Assembly: GCF_024055795.1 (NCBI RefSeq)
Contig: NZ_JAMXMY010000022.1
Coordinates: 123,165-187,164, forward strand
Length of the DNA: 64,000 bases
Source: Actinoallomurus purpureus
GTDB taxonomy: Bacteria; Actinomycetota; Actinomycetes; Streptosporangiales; Streptosporangiaceae
Direction: 5' to 3'
Positions within the stretch are counted from its first letter, which is position 1. Each line of letters starts with the position of its first letter. Below are positions 8,954 to 17,167 of this stretch, in pieces. The notes beneath the pieces were generated by a model. It did not search any database, was not told where the DNA came from, and worked only from the letters and a program-made list of their open reading frames with translations. The position numbers were made by a program, and so were the translations under genes.

Positions 8954-9938
8954 CCGTTGCCCCTTCCGGGACCGTGGGCAGGGACCCGCCCGCGACGAGC
9001 CGCTCGACCTCGGCGGTGGTGGGCATCGCCGGCGAACAGGCGAGGCGGGAGGCGACGATCGCCCCCGCGGCGTTCGCGAACCGCACGGTCCGCTCGACGT
9101 CCCAGCCGGCGAGCAGGCCGTGGCACAGCGCCCCGCCGAACGCGTCGCCGGCGCCCAGCCCGTTCACGACCTCCACCTCGACCGGCGGCACCTCGACCAC
9201 GCGCGTCTCGCCCGACTCGGAGCGGCTCGCGGCCAGCACGCCCTTGGGCCCGCGCTTGACGATCGCCAGCCGGACCCCGCGGGCCAGCAGCGCCTCCGCC
9301 GCCGCGTACGGCTCCCGCTCCCCGACCGCGACCTCGCACTCCTCGACGTTGCCGACCGCGACGGTGGCGTGCTCCAGGGCCCGGCCGACCCAGCCGCCCG
9401 CCTCCTCCGGCGACGGCCAGAACATCGGCCGATAGTCCAGGTCGAGCACGGTGTCGCGCCGCCGGGAGCGGGCGGCCAGCGCGGCGAGCGTCGCCGCGCG
9501 GCTGGGCTCCTCGCACAGGCCGGTGACCGTCGCCCAGAACACCCGCGCCGCGCGGATCGCCGGCAGGTCCAGCTCTTCGGCACGGATCTCCAGGTCGGGG
9601 GCCTTCGGGTGGCGATAGAAGTACAGCGGGAAGTCGTCCGGCGGGAAGATCTCGCAGAACGCGAGCGGGGTCGGCAGCCCCGGCACGGCGGTGACGAAAC
9701 CGTCGTCCACGCCGTACCCCCGCAGCGCCTTGTGGATGTACCGGCCGAACGGATCCGCACCGGTCCGGGTGATCACCGCCGTACGACGGCCGTGCCGCGC
9801 GGCCGCGACCGCGACGTTCGTGGGGCTGCCGCCGAGGTACTTACCGAACGTCTCGACGTCCTCCAGGCGGACGCCCACCTGGAGCGGATAGACGTCCACG
9901 CTGACCCGTCCCATCGTGATCAGATCGTGCGGACTCAC
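8943..9938 (-). CDS. iolC: 5-dehydro-2-deoxygluconokinase
   Basis: PfkB-family sugar kinase phosphorylating 2-deoxy-5-keto-D-gluconate at C6. It is 331 residues. The N-terminal PfkB signature around KYLGGSPTNVA (33-43) and the C-terminal anion hole/catalytic base GAGD (262-265) are present. It is the first gene of the operon and faces the GntR regulator across 288 nt. A TTGACA hexamer on the minus strand (10059-10054) lies upstream, next to a repeat likely to be the operator. Confidence 0.93.
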   Translation of the reverse strand: MSPHDLITMGRVSVDVYPLQVGVRLEDVETFGKYLGGSPTNVAVAAARHGRRTAVITRTGADPFGRYIHKALRGYGVDDGFVTAVPGLPTPLAFCEIFPPDDFPLYFYRHPKAPDLEIRAEELDLPAIRAARVFWATVTGLCEEPSRAATLAALAARSRRRDTVLDLDYRPMFWPSPEEAGGWVGRALEHATVAVGNVEECEVAVGEREPYAAAEALLARGVRLAIVKRGPKGVLAASRSESGETRVVEVPPVEVEVVNGLGAGDAFGGALCHGLLAGWDVERTVRFANAAGAIVASRLACSPAMPTTAEVERLVAGGSLPTVPEGATDDH

Positions 9939-10052
9939 GGAGCGGATCCACCTCCGGAACGTCGGCCCCGGCGCCGCGCCGGGCGTCCCCGGCGTGTCGA
10001 CGGTGTTTCGGGTTGTTCACCGGCCCATCCAGCGTGTGCAGGTATTCATCCC

Positions 10053-10076
10053 ATGTCAAGAGTTTGTCCTGACATC
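10053..10076. promoter_or_regulatory. Operator-like site and -35 of the iolC promoter
   Basis: TTTGTCCTGACATC (10063-10076) is a near-palindrome of TGTC/GACA half-sites. An ATGTCA (10053-10058) and TGACAT (10070-10075) pair form a wider inverted repeat. The minus-strand hexamer TTGACA (10059-10054) inside it is a good -35 for iolC. A closely matching site at 10150 lies nearer the regulator gene. GntR/UTRA regulators bind such short palindromes, so the divergent regulator is the natural candidate. Confidence 0.55.
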
Positions 10077-10149
10077 AGGAGGTAATAGCTTTGACGAGAG
10101 AACGGCCTTCGCGGAGGGTGATGTGCGACGCGACCCCGGTGACGGCTAC

Positions 10150-10171
10150 TTTGTCCGGACATTCTGATGTC
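10150..10171. promoter_or_regulatory. Operator-like palindrome upstream of the GntR regulator gene
   Basis: TTTGTCCGGACAT (10150-10162) contains the perfect 10-bp palindrome TGTCCGGACA. GACAT-TCTG-ATGTC (10158-10171) adds a further inverted repeat. It matches the site at 10063 in 12 of 13 positions and lies 87 bp from it. It starts 77 nt upstream of the regulator's ATG, which fits autoregulation. Confidence 0.6.
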
Positions 10172-10226
10172 ACAGCTTCACGGCGCTGCCGGTGAACAGA
10201 CTCGGTAGGGATTCCGGAGGCGCACC

Positions 10227-10979
10227 ATGGACAGAACGGCCGTGCACCGGCCGGCGGTGGCGGTGGACCGCACCAGCCCCGTCCCCCTGTACTTCCAGGT
10301 GGCCCAGCAACTCGAGGCGGCCATCCACGACGGCCGGATGCCCCCCGGAAGCCGCCTGGAGAACGAGATCCAGCTGGCCGACCGCTACGGCCTGTCCCGG
10401 CCGACGATCCGCCAGGCGATCCAGCATCTCGTCGACAAGGGCCTGCTCGTCCGCAAGCGCGGCGTCGGCACCCAGGTCGTCCAGGCCCAGGTGCGCCGCT
10501 CGATCGAGCTGACCAGCCTGTACGACGACCTTCTCGCCTCGGGACGCAGCCCCTCGACCCGCGTGCTGGAGCTCGGCACGCTGCCCGCCGACGACGAGGT
10601 GGCCCGGCGGCTGGACGTGCCGCCCGGCACGGAGGTGGTGCGGCTGCGTCGCCTCCGGCTCACCGGCGACGAGCCGCTGGCCCTGCTCACCAACTACCTG
10701 CCGGTCGGCCTCGTCGCCCTGACCACCGACGACCTCGGCGCGCACGGGCTGTACGAGATGCTGCGCACCGCCGGGGTCAACCTGCGCATCGCCAACCAGA
10801 CGATCGGGGCGCGCGGCGCCACCGCCACCGAGGCGCGCCTGCTCGACGAACGCCGGGGCGTCCCGCTGCTGACCATGACCCGCATCGCGTACGACGACAA
10901 GGGCCGCCCCGTGGAGTACGGCTGCCACGTCTACCGCGCCAGCCGCTACTCCTTCGCCCTCACCCTCGTCGAACGCTGA
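10227..10979 (+). CDS. GntR-family (HutC/UTRA) regulator of the inositol operon
   Basis: A 250-residue transcription factor. A GntR winged helix at about 18-88 (PLYFQVAQQLEAAIHDG, then LSRPTIRQAIQHLVDKGLL) is followed by a UTRA effector-binding domain (about 100-245). GGAGG precedes the ATG by 6 nt. It is divergent from iolC, with two matching palindromes between the genes. It probably represses the iol operon until an inositol breakdown intermediate binds the UTRA domain. This is by analogy with divergent GntR-iol arrangements and is not proved by the sequence. Confidence 0.88.
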   Translation: MDRTAVHRPAVAVDRTSPVPLYFQVAQQLEAAIHDGRMPPGSRLENEIQLADRYGLSRPTIRQAIQHLVDKGLLVRKRGVGTQVVQAQVRRSIELTSLYDDLLASGRSPSTRVLELGTLPADDEVARRLDVPPGTEVVRLRRLRLTGDEPLALLTNYLPVGLVALTTDDLGAHGLYEMLRTAGVNLRIANQTIGARGATATEARLLDERRGVPLLTMTRIAYDDKGRPVEYGCHVYRASRYSFALTLVER

Positions 10980-11101
10980 CCTCCGATATCCCGCAAACGA
11001 AGACATAGAAGAAGTTGCGGAAGGCTTGAGACGCCTGGCGTTTCGGGCGGGCAGACCTGTACCCGTAGCCGAGCGGCGCGACAGGCCGAGGAGGGGTGAC
11101 C

Positions 11102-12856
11102 ATGCTTCGGGGGGCGAAAGAGGCGGGCGAGGGAAACGAGCGGTCGGCCGGGAATCTGCGGATCTTCAAGGAGACGGACGACGGCTACGTCACGTTCGCG
11201 CGCGGGTTGGAGGTCCTGCGCGAGCCGCTCCTGAACAAAGGGACGGCGTTCACCGCCGAGGAACGCGACGAACTCGGGCTGCACGGCCTGCTTCCGCCGG
11301 CGGTCGAGACGATCGATCAACAGGTCCGCCGGGCGTACGCGCAGTATCAGGCACAGTCGACCGACCTGCTGAAGAACGTCTACCTCGAGGCGCTGCGCGA
11401 CCGGAACGAGGTCCTGTACTACCGGCTGCTGTCCGATCATCTGCGGGAGATGCTGCCGGTCGTCTACGACCCCACGGTCGCCCAGGCCATCGAGACCTAC
11501 AGCCATGAGTACCGTCGGCCGCGCGGCGTCTACCTGTCCGTCGACGACGTCGACGGCATCGAGCGTGCCTTCACGAACCTGGGGCTGGGCCCGGACGACG
11601 TCGATCTGGTGGTGGCCTCCGACGCCGAGGAGATCCTGGGCATCGGCGACTGGGGCGTCGGCGGTGGCATCGGGATCGCGGCCGGCAAGCTTGCCGTCTA
11701 CACCGCCGCCGCCGGGATCGACCCCACCCGCGTCATTCCCGTGGCGCTGGACGTGGGCACCGCCAACGAGGCGCTGTTGAACGACCCGGGATATGTCGGC
11801 AACCGGCACGCGCGGGTACGCGGGCAGCGCTACGACGACTTCATCGACGCGTACGTGACCACGGCCACCCGGATGTTCCCGGGCGCCATGCTGCACTGGG
11901 AGGACTTCGGCCCGTCCAACGCCCGGCGGATCCTGGAGAAGTACACCGGCCGGATCCCCACCTTCAACGACGACATGCAGGGCACCGGCGCGATCGTACT
12001 GGCCGCGATGCTCGGTGCCGTACGGGTGTCCGGCACGCCGATGCGGGACCAGCGGATCGTCGTCTTCGGCGCCGGCACCGCGGGCATCGGGATCGCCGAC
12101 CAGTTGCGCGCCGCGATGGTCCGGGACGGACTGGACGACGACGCCGCGACTCGGCGGATCTGGCCGGTCGACAAACAGGGTCTCCTGATCGACGACATGA
12201 CCGATCTGCGGGACTTCCAGCAGCCGTACGCCCGTCCGGCCTCCGAGGTCGCCGGCTGGAAGAAGGACGACGCCGGCATCGGCCTGCTCGAGGTCGTCGA
12301 ACGGGTCAGGCCGACGATGCTGCTGGGGACCTCGACGGCGCACGGGGCCTTCACCGAACAGGTCGTCCGCGCGATGGCCGACGCCGTCGACCGGCCCGTC
12401 ATCTTCCCGATCTCCAACCCGACCGAGCGGATCGAGGCGATGCCCGGCGACCTGCTGCGCTGGACGGACGGCCGTGCGCTGGTCGCCACCGGAATCCCGG
12501 TCGACCCGATCACGTACGGCCGCGTCACGTACGCCATCGCGCAGGCGAACAACGCGCTGCTGTACCCCGGCCTGGGGCTGGGCGCGATCGTCTCCCGCGC
12601 GCGGCGGATCAGCGACGGCATGCTGCAGGCCGCGGCCGAGGCCGTCGGCGGCATGGTCGACGTGGGCACTCCGGGTGCCTCGTTGCTTCCCCAGGTCGAG
12701 AACCTCCGGGAGGTCTCGGCGACCGTCGCGGTCGCCGTCGCCGAGCAGGCCGCGCGGGAGAACCTGGCCCGCGCCGACCTCAAGGAACCGGTCCAGCAGG
12801 TCCAGGACGCGATGTGGCAGCCGGCGTACAAGCCGGTCAAAGGACGGCAAGCATGA
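11102..12856 (+). CDS. NAD-dependent malic enzyme
   Basis: Oxidative decarboxylation of malate to pyruvate. It is about 584 residues, the long SfcA/MaeA type. Visible motifs are the malic-domain stretch YSHEYRRPRGVYLS, GGGIGIAAGKLAVY with the catalytic lysine, and FNDDMQGTG with metal-binding aspartates. The NAD-binding motif is VVFGAGTAGIGIA. GAGGAGGG (11088-11095) sits 6 nt before this ATG. A GTG 6 nt upstream overlaps the ribosome binding site and is less likely. The stop overlaps the fumC start (ATGA), so malate production by fumarase and its use here are co-translated. Confidence 0.92.
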   Translation: MLRGAKEAGEGNERSAGNLRIFKETDDGYVTFARGLEVLREPLLNKGTAFTAEERDELGLHGLLPPAVETIDQQVRRAYAQYQAQSTDLLKNVYLEALRDRNEVLYYRLLSDHLREMLPVVYDPTVAQAIETYSHEYRRPRGVYLSVDDVDGIERAFTNLGLGPDDVDLVVASDAEEILGIGDWGVGGGIGIAAGKLAVYTAAAGIDPTRVIPVALDVGTANEALLNDPGYVGNRHARVRGQRYDDFIDAYVTTATRMFPGAMLHWEDFGPSNARRILEKYTGRIPTFNDDMQGTGAIVLAAMLGAVRVSGTPMRDQRIVVFGAGTAGIGIADQLRAAMVRDGLDDDAATRRIWPVDKQGLLIDDMTDLRDFQQPYARPASEVAGWKKDDAGIGLLEVVERVRPTMLLGTSTAHGAFTEQVVRAMADAVDRPVIFPISNPTERIEAMPGDLLRWTDGRALVATGIPVDPITYGRVTYAIAQANNALLYPGLGLGAIVSRARRISDGMLQAAAEAVGGMVDVGTPGASLLPQVENLREVSATVAVAVAEQAARENLARADLKEPVQQVQDAMWQPAYKPVKGRQA

Positions 12857-14349
12857 CCGCCGGCAACCGGGACACCGCCAACGCGCCGCAGGTGAATGAC
12901 CTGCCCATCGGGCTCACCGCCTCCGGTACCCGGACCGAGACGGACTCCATCGGCGAGATCGAGGTGCCGGCCGGCCACTACTGGGGCGCGCAGACCCAGC
13001 GATCCCTGATCCACTTCGATATCGGCGACGACCGCATGCCCAAGGAGATCTACCACGCCTACGGCCACATCAAGAAGGCCGCCGCGATCGTCAACGCCGC
13101 GGCCGATCGGCTCCCCCGGTGGAAGGCCGATCTCATCGCCCGCGTCGCCGACGAGGTGATCAGTGGAGACCTCGACGAGGAGTTCCCGCTGTACGTCTGG
13201 CAGACCGGCTCGGGCACCCAGTCGAACATGAACGTCAACGAGGTGATCTCCAACCGGGCGATCCAACTGATCGACGGGCGGCTCGGCAGCAAGGACCCCG
13301 TGCATCCGAACGACCACGTGAACATGGGCCAGTCCTCCAACGACACCTTCGTCACCGCGATGCACATCGCAGCCGTCCAGATGGTCGAATCGAGGCTGCT
13401 GCCCGCCCTGGACCGGCTCCGGGAGGCGGCCGACGCCAAGAGCCGCGAGTGGGAACATGTCGTGAAGATCGGCCGAACGCACCTGGAGGACGCCACCCCG
13501 CTCACGGTCGGCCAGGAGTGGTCCGGTTACGTCGCCCAGCTCGCCGACGCCGCCGACCACCTGCGGCAGGTCACGCGCGGGCTGTACCGGCTGGCGATCG
13601 GCGGCACCGCCGTCGGCACCGGACTGAACGCCCCGCCCGGCTTCGGCGACCAGGTCGCCACGAAGATCGCCGAGCTTACCGGCCGGCCGTTCACCAGCGC
13701 GCCCAACAAGTTCGCCGCCCAAGCCTCCTGCGACGCCCTCGTACGCGTGTCCGCGGCCATCCGCGCCCTGACCGCGCCACTGTTCAAGTTCGCCAACGAC
13801 ATGCGCTGGCTGGGATCCGGGCCGCGAACCGGCCTGAACGAGCTCGTCCTTCCGTCCAACGAGCCGGGGTCGTCGATCATGCCGGGCAAGGTCAACCCCA
13901 CCCAGGCCGAGGCGATGCTGATGGTCGCCATCCAGGTGATCGGTAACGACACCGCCGTATCGATCGCCGGCGGGGAAGGGAACTTCGAGCTCAACGCCTT
14001 CCGCCCCGTCATCATCAACAACGTCCTGCACTCGGCGCGGATCCTCGCGGACATGATCGAGCACTTCCGCCTCTACCTCGTCGAAGGCGCCAAACTCAAC
14101 ACCGGCAGGCTCACCGACAACCTCGAGCGCTCCATCATGATGGTCACCGCGCTCAGCCCGGTCATCGGCTACGACAAGGCCGCTCGGATCGCCCACCGCG
14201 CCCTCGACGAGGACCTGTCCCTGAAGGACGCCGCGCTGAAGTCCGGAGTCAGCAGGGAGCTGTACGACCGCGTCGTCATCCCCGAACGCCTCACCCGGCC
14301 CGGAGTCGCCGGCCCCGATCACAAGCACACCAAAGGCCGCCCTGACTGA
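12853..14349 (+). CDS. fumC: Class II fumarate hydratase
   Basis: Reversible hydration of fumarate to L-malate. It is 498 residues in the fumarase/aspartase superfamily. The signature GSSIMPGKVNP lies at 339-349 with the catalytic serine of the SS loop. The GRTHLEDATP stretch (207-216) carries His210. TGSGTQSNMNVNEV (118-131) binds substrate. An N-terminal extension of about 30 residues precedes the usual start. It is coupled to the malic enzyme gene by a 4-nt overlap, an unusual pairing suggesting a fumarate-malate-pyruvate module. Confidence 0.95.
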   Translation: MTAGNRDTANAPQVNDLPIGLTASGTRTETDSIGEIEVPAGHYWGAQTQRSLIHFDIGDDRMPKEIYHAYGHIKKAAAIVNAAADRLPRWKADLIARVADEVISGDLDEEFPLYVWQTGSGTQSNMNVNEVISNRAIQLIDGRLGSKDPVHPNDHVNMGQSSNDTFVTAMHIAAVQMVESRLLPALDRLREAADAKSREWEHVVKIGRTHLEDATPLTVGQEWSGYVAQLADAADHLRQVTRGLYRLAIGGTAVGTGLNAPPGFGDQVATKIAELTGRPFTSAPNKFAAQASCDALVRVSAAIRALTAPLFKFANDMRWLGSGPRTGLNELVLPSNEPGSSIMPGKVNPTQAEAMLMVAIQVIGNDTAVSIAGGEGNFELNAFRPVIINNVLHSARILADMIEHFRLYLVEGAKLNTGRLTDNLERSIMMVTALSPVIGYDKAARIAHRALDEDLSLKDAALKSGVSRELYDRVVIPERLTRPGVAGPDHKHTKGRPD

Positions 14350-14463
14350 CCGTGGCCGTCTCCCCGACCGCTCCGTCACGTGCCCACCAAACGCCCGTGT
14401 GCCTGCCGAACCAGAACACCAAGCCGGGAAAGCGACGCCGCAAAACCGCGACCGGCTCGGGAG

Positions 14464-14745
14464 TCATGGCTTCTGACCCGGCCCCGCGTCACGGATCTTC
14501 AGGTACTCGGCGATGCACGCCGCAGCACTTGCCGGGTCGTCCACCGAGTGATGCGCTCGATCGTCACGACGCCATACGAATGACTCACCCGAAGCGTCGA
14601 TCTGGATCCAGACCCTCCGGCCGGTCAGGCCACCCCGCACCGACACTGCCGGACGCGCGTCGCTCATACCGACATGTATTCCGAACTTGATCAGTTCCCG
14701 GCACAGTTGAACCAGGAAAGCGAGATCTCGCTGATGGTCGGCCAC
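14464..14745 (-). CDS. Small unknown protein, distal gene of pair facing XRE regulator
   Basis: I do not recognise this 93-residue protein. It has a predicted alpha segment, MADHQRDLAFLVQLCREL, then a strand-rich centre around RRVWIQIDASGESFVWRRDD and a C-terminal helix. The GTG start has GGGGG about 9-10 nt upstream. It follows the 103-residue gene by 92 nt on the same strand, so the two may be cotranscribed. The length, basic-acidic mix and position beside an XRE regulator resemble small partner proteins that accompany such regulators in actinomycetes, but no family can be named. Confidence 0.55.
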   Translation of the reverse strand: MADHQRDLAFLVQLCRELIKFGIHVGMSDARPAVSVRGGLTGRRVWIQIDASGESFVWRRDDRAHHSVDDPASAAACIAEYLKIRDAGPGQKP

Positions 14746-14837
14746 GTCTACATTGCCCCCTTGTGAGAACCGGCAGGCCTTGAGACCAGGCCGACCGTGT
14801 GTTTGCTGAGCGCCACCTGTCTGAACACGCTCATCAC

Positions 14838-15149
14838 CTACGGGGGTTGATCAGGGCGCGGCCGGCGATCCGGCGGCGCGGTGTTCGCGGGGAACGATGG
14901 GCCCTGCAGACGCCTGCACAACTCAAAGAGGCGCTCCGCCGCCCCCGCAACGTCACTGTCGGCGTGATCACATCTCTCGAGGCCCTCAATCCAGTGGTAT
15001 CGGCCGTCGCGATGTCGCACCACGACGTTGACCGTCACGCTGAGGACACGGCCCTTCGGCCACTCCCGAACACCTTTGACGTCGATGCCGTGCTGTCCAA
15101 GACGTGAAGAGAGCCGTCTCAGCGCTCCCTCTGACCTGCTTTCGCCCAT
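14838..15149 (-). CDS. Small unknown protein, proximal gene of pair facing XRE regulator
   Basis: A 103-residue protein of unknown function. ATG at 15149 is chosen because GGGGAGGAG lies 3-11 nt upstream; reading further upstream gives no ribosome site. The sequence pattern is an N-terminal helix (RRLSSRLGQHG), a strand pair (VLSVTVNVVVRHRDGRYHWIEGL) and an amphipathic helix with two Cys residues. A second operator-like site, 15167-15177, lies just upstream and matches the palindrome in front of the XRE regulator. Common control with that divergent gene is therefore likely. Confidence 0.6.
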   Translation of the reverse strand: MGESRSEGALRRLSSRLGQHGIDVKGVREWPKGRVLSVTVNVVVRHRDGRYHWIEGLERCDHADSDVAGAAERLFELCRRLQGPSFPANTAPPDRRPRPDQPP

Positions 15150-15166
15150 TACTCCTCCCCTCTGGT

Positions 15167-15243
15167 CACTGAACGTGTCAGAGTGATTGCAGTCGGAACC
15201 TATGAAGGCGCAAGAGGTCCGACTTTCACATTCAGTGAAAGTC
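15167..15243. promoter_or_regulatory. Paired operator-like sites between small gene pair and XRE regulator
   Basis: A perfect inverted repeat GACTTTCAC-ATTCA-GTGAAAGTC occupies 15221-15243. Its core CACATTCAGTG recurs in inverted orientation at 15167-15177 as CACGTTCAGTG, with one mismatch in 11. One copy sits 18 bp from the start of the minus-strand small gene. The other lies 82 bp before the regulator's ATG. This is the arrangement expected for a helix-turn-helix regulator controlling itself and its divergent partners. Confidence 0.65.
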
Positions 15244-15324
15244 CGGGCTTGCCGCAGCACGCAGACTGGGGTCGTGAAGTCAGGCAGGCCGACCACCGCT
15301 AGTGACCACCGCAGGAGGTCATAT

Positions 15325-16548
15325 ATGCGCGAAGAACAATCAGCAGGTGGGCGTATCGCGACATTCCGCAAGCTCAGGGGCTGGTCACAGCGCAAGCTCG
15401 CTGATCGGGCGGGTGTGTCTTACAGCCTGCTCACGAAGGTCGAGGCCGGGCATAAACCAGCGACACCGGCGCTGATCAGTGCGACCGCAAGAGCGCTTGA
15501 CCTTGACGTCTCCCAGATCACGGGCCAGCCGTACGCTCCGGACACCCCGACCGACGAAGAGGTCTTTCAGCACATCGCCGTTCTGCGGCGAGAACTCAGC
15601 GCGTACGATCTACCACCGACGCATGACGGTCAGCCCAAGCCACTTCCGTACCTGCGTGCCGCCGTGAGCGAGTTGGCACAGCTCCGGCATGGCGTCAACC
15701 TGCTCAAACTCGGAGAGAAGCTCCCCTCCGTCCTGCAAGATCTACGCCTCGCCGCACACGTTCTTCAGAACAACGAAAGAGAGCAGATCTACGGGCTCCT
15801 GGCCGAGACCTACGCCGCAGCCGGCCAGCTCGCCTACAAGATGGGCTACACCGATCTGTCCTCCATCAGCACAGACCGTTATCAATGGGCTGCCGCACAG
15901 TCCGGCGACGCCCTCGCCATCCATATCGGCGAGTACCTCCGGGCCGGCGAACTCATGGTCGCCGGCGACCTATCCTCTGCCGCCGCCCTGATGGATGCGT
16001 CACTCGGCCGCCTCGAGCCTCAACTCGCTGATCGGCGCGGTGACGGCTGGGAACGGAGCTGGGCAGTATGGGGGAATCTACACCTTAAGGCCGCATTGGT
16101 CGTCGCTCGATCTGGACGGCCGGACGCAAAACTGAGCACCTGGCAACACTTCGAGCAAGCGAAAGACGCTGCCGATCAAATCGGCTACGACCGCGATGAC
16201 TATCGACTGTTCTTCGGACCCACCAATGTCGACATCTGGAGCGTCGGTCTGGCCGTCGAACTATGCGACGATGCAGTTGCCATCGAAAAAGCGAAGAGGA
16301 TCAACCTTTCGGACGAAGCGCCGAAGGAACGCCGCTCACACCACTTCATCGACCTGGCCCGTGCTCACGTTTGGCGCAACGATCCCGAAGGCGCTCTACG
16401 ATGCCTCTTCCAGGCCCGCGACATTTCCCCTCAACACACGCGCTTCCATCCGCAGGTACGTGAAACAACTCATGCACTCGGCAGACTCGAACGGCGCAGC
16501 ACCGCGTCGTTGAGATCGTTCGCGAGGTGGCTCGGTATGGATGATTAA
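15325..16548 (+). CDS. XRE-family regulator with TPR-like C-terminal region
   Basis: A 407-residue protein with an HTH_XRE domain at about 10-62 (GRIATFRKLRGWSQRKLADRA, then SYSLLTKVEAG). A roughly 330-residue all-helical region resembling TPR repeats follows, with repeated A/L/W/Y positions such as IYGLLAETYAAAGQLAYKMG and HHFIDLARAHVW. AGGAGGT lies 5 nt before the ATG. This architecture recalls actinobacterial regulators whose helical part binds a peptide or small partner. The divergent pair of small proteins could be that partner or the regulon. GC content is lower than in neighbouring housekeeping genes, hinting at transfer. Confidence 0.82.
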   Translation: MREEQSAGGRIATFRKLRGWSQRKLADRAGVSYSLLTKVEAGHKPATPALISATARALDLDVSQITGQPYAPDTPTDEEVFQHIAVLRRELSAYDLPPTHDGQPKPLPYLRAAVSELAQLRHGVNLLKLGEKLPSVLQDLRLAAHVLQNNEREQIYGLLAETYAAAGQLAYKMGYTDLSSISTDRYQWAAAQSGDALAIHIGEYLRAGELMVAGDLSSAAALMDASLGRLEPQLADRRGDGWERSWAVWGNLHLKAALVVARSGRPDAKLSTWQHFEQAKDAADQIGYDRDDYRLFFGPTNVDIWSVGLAVELCDDAVAIEKAKRINLSDEAPKERRSHHFIDLARAHVWRNDPEGALRCLFQARDISPQHTRFHPQVRETTHALGRLERRSTASLRSFARWLGMDD

Positions 16549-16615
16549 CGCATGAGCATTCGTCACCTGCGCGTCCGACCACCCCGATAGCGATCCCTCA
16601 GTAGCCTACGAAAGC

Positions 16616-17167
16616 ATGGACAGGGTCGCGATCATCGGCTGCGGTGGCAGCGGCAAGACGACCATCGCGCGCAGGCTCGGGGCCGCGCTCAACGCGCCGG
16701 TCACCCACCTCGACGCCGTCTACTACGACAGCGAGTGGAACACCCTGCCGAAGCAGAAGTTCACCGCGTTGCAGGAAGAGATCGTTGCCGCAGAGCGGTG
16801 GGTGCTCGATGGCAATTACGCCGCGACCCTTCCGATCCGGCTCAAGCGTGCCGACACGGTCGTCTTCCTCGACCTGTCGCCGATCTCCTGCCTGCGCGGC
16901 GTCGCCCAGCGTCGCCTACGACACGGTGGCGGCCAGGATGATGAGACCGGCGTGTACGACCGAATCACCTGGAACTTCATCAAGTACGTCTGGGGCTACC
17001 GCCGCACCATGGCCCCGCGCGTCCGCGCGTTGATCTCCGAGCACGCCGATCACACCCAGGTGCACATCATCAAGTCCCGCCGTGCAGCCAACGCGCTCGC
17101 CGCACGCTTCGAGAGTCTTCAGCCATGGACGGGAGCGCCCGCCGGCAGCGAGGGGCAGGGCCCATAG
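16616..17167 (+). CDS. P-loop kinase, adenylate-kinase/FlaR-like
   Basis: A small P-loop NTPase of 183 residues. Walker A is GCGGSGKTT (8-16), THLDAVYYDSEW (32-43) is the usual second motif, and a lid-like stretch with RRLRHGGG follows. This set resembles proteins annotated as DNA topology modulation protein FlaR or adenylate-kinase-like. The true substrate of that group is not known to me. Its 3' end overlaps the convergent dipeptidase gene by 49 nt. Confidence 0.75.
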   Translation: MDRVAIIGCGGSGKTTIARRLGAALNAPVTHLDAVYYDSEWNTLPKQKFTALQEEIVAAERWVLDGNYAATLPIRLKRADTVVFLDLSPISCLRGVAQRRLRHGGGQDDETGVYDRITWNFIKYVWGYRRTMAPRVRALISEHADHTQVHIIKSRRAANALAARFESLQPWTGAPAGSEGQGP

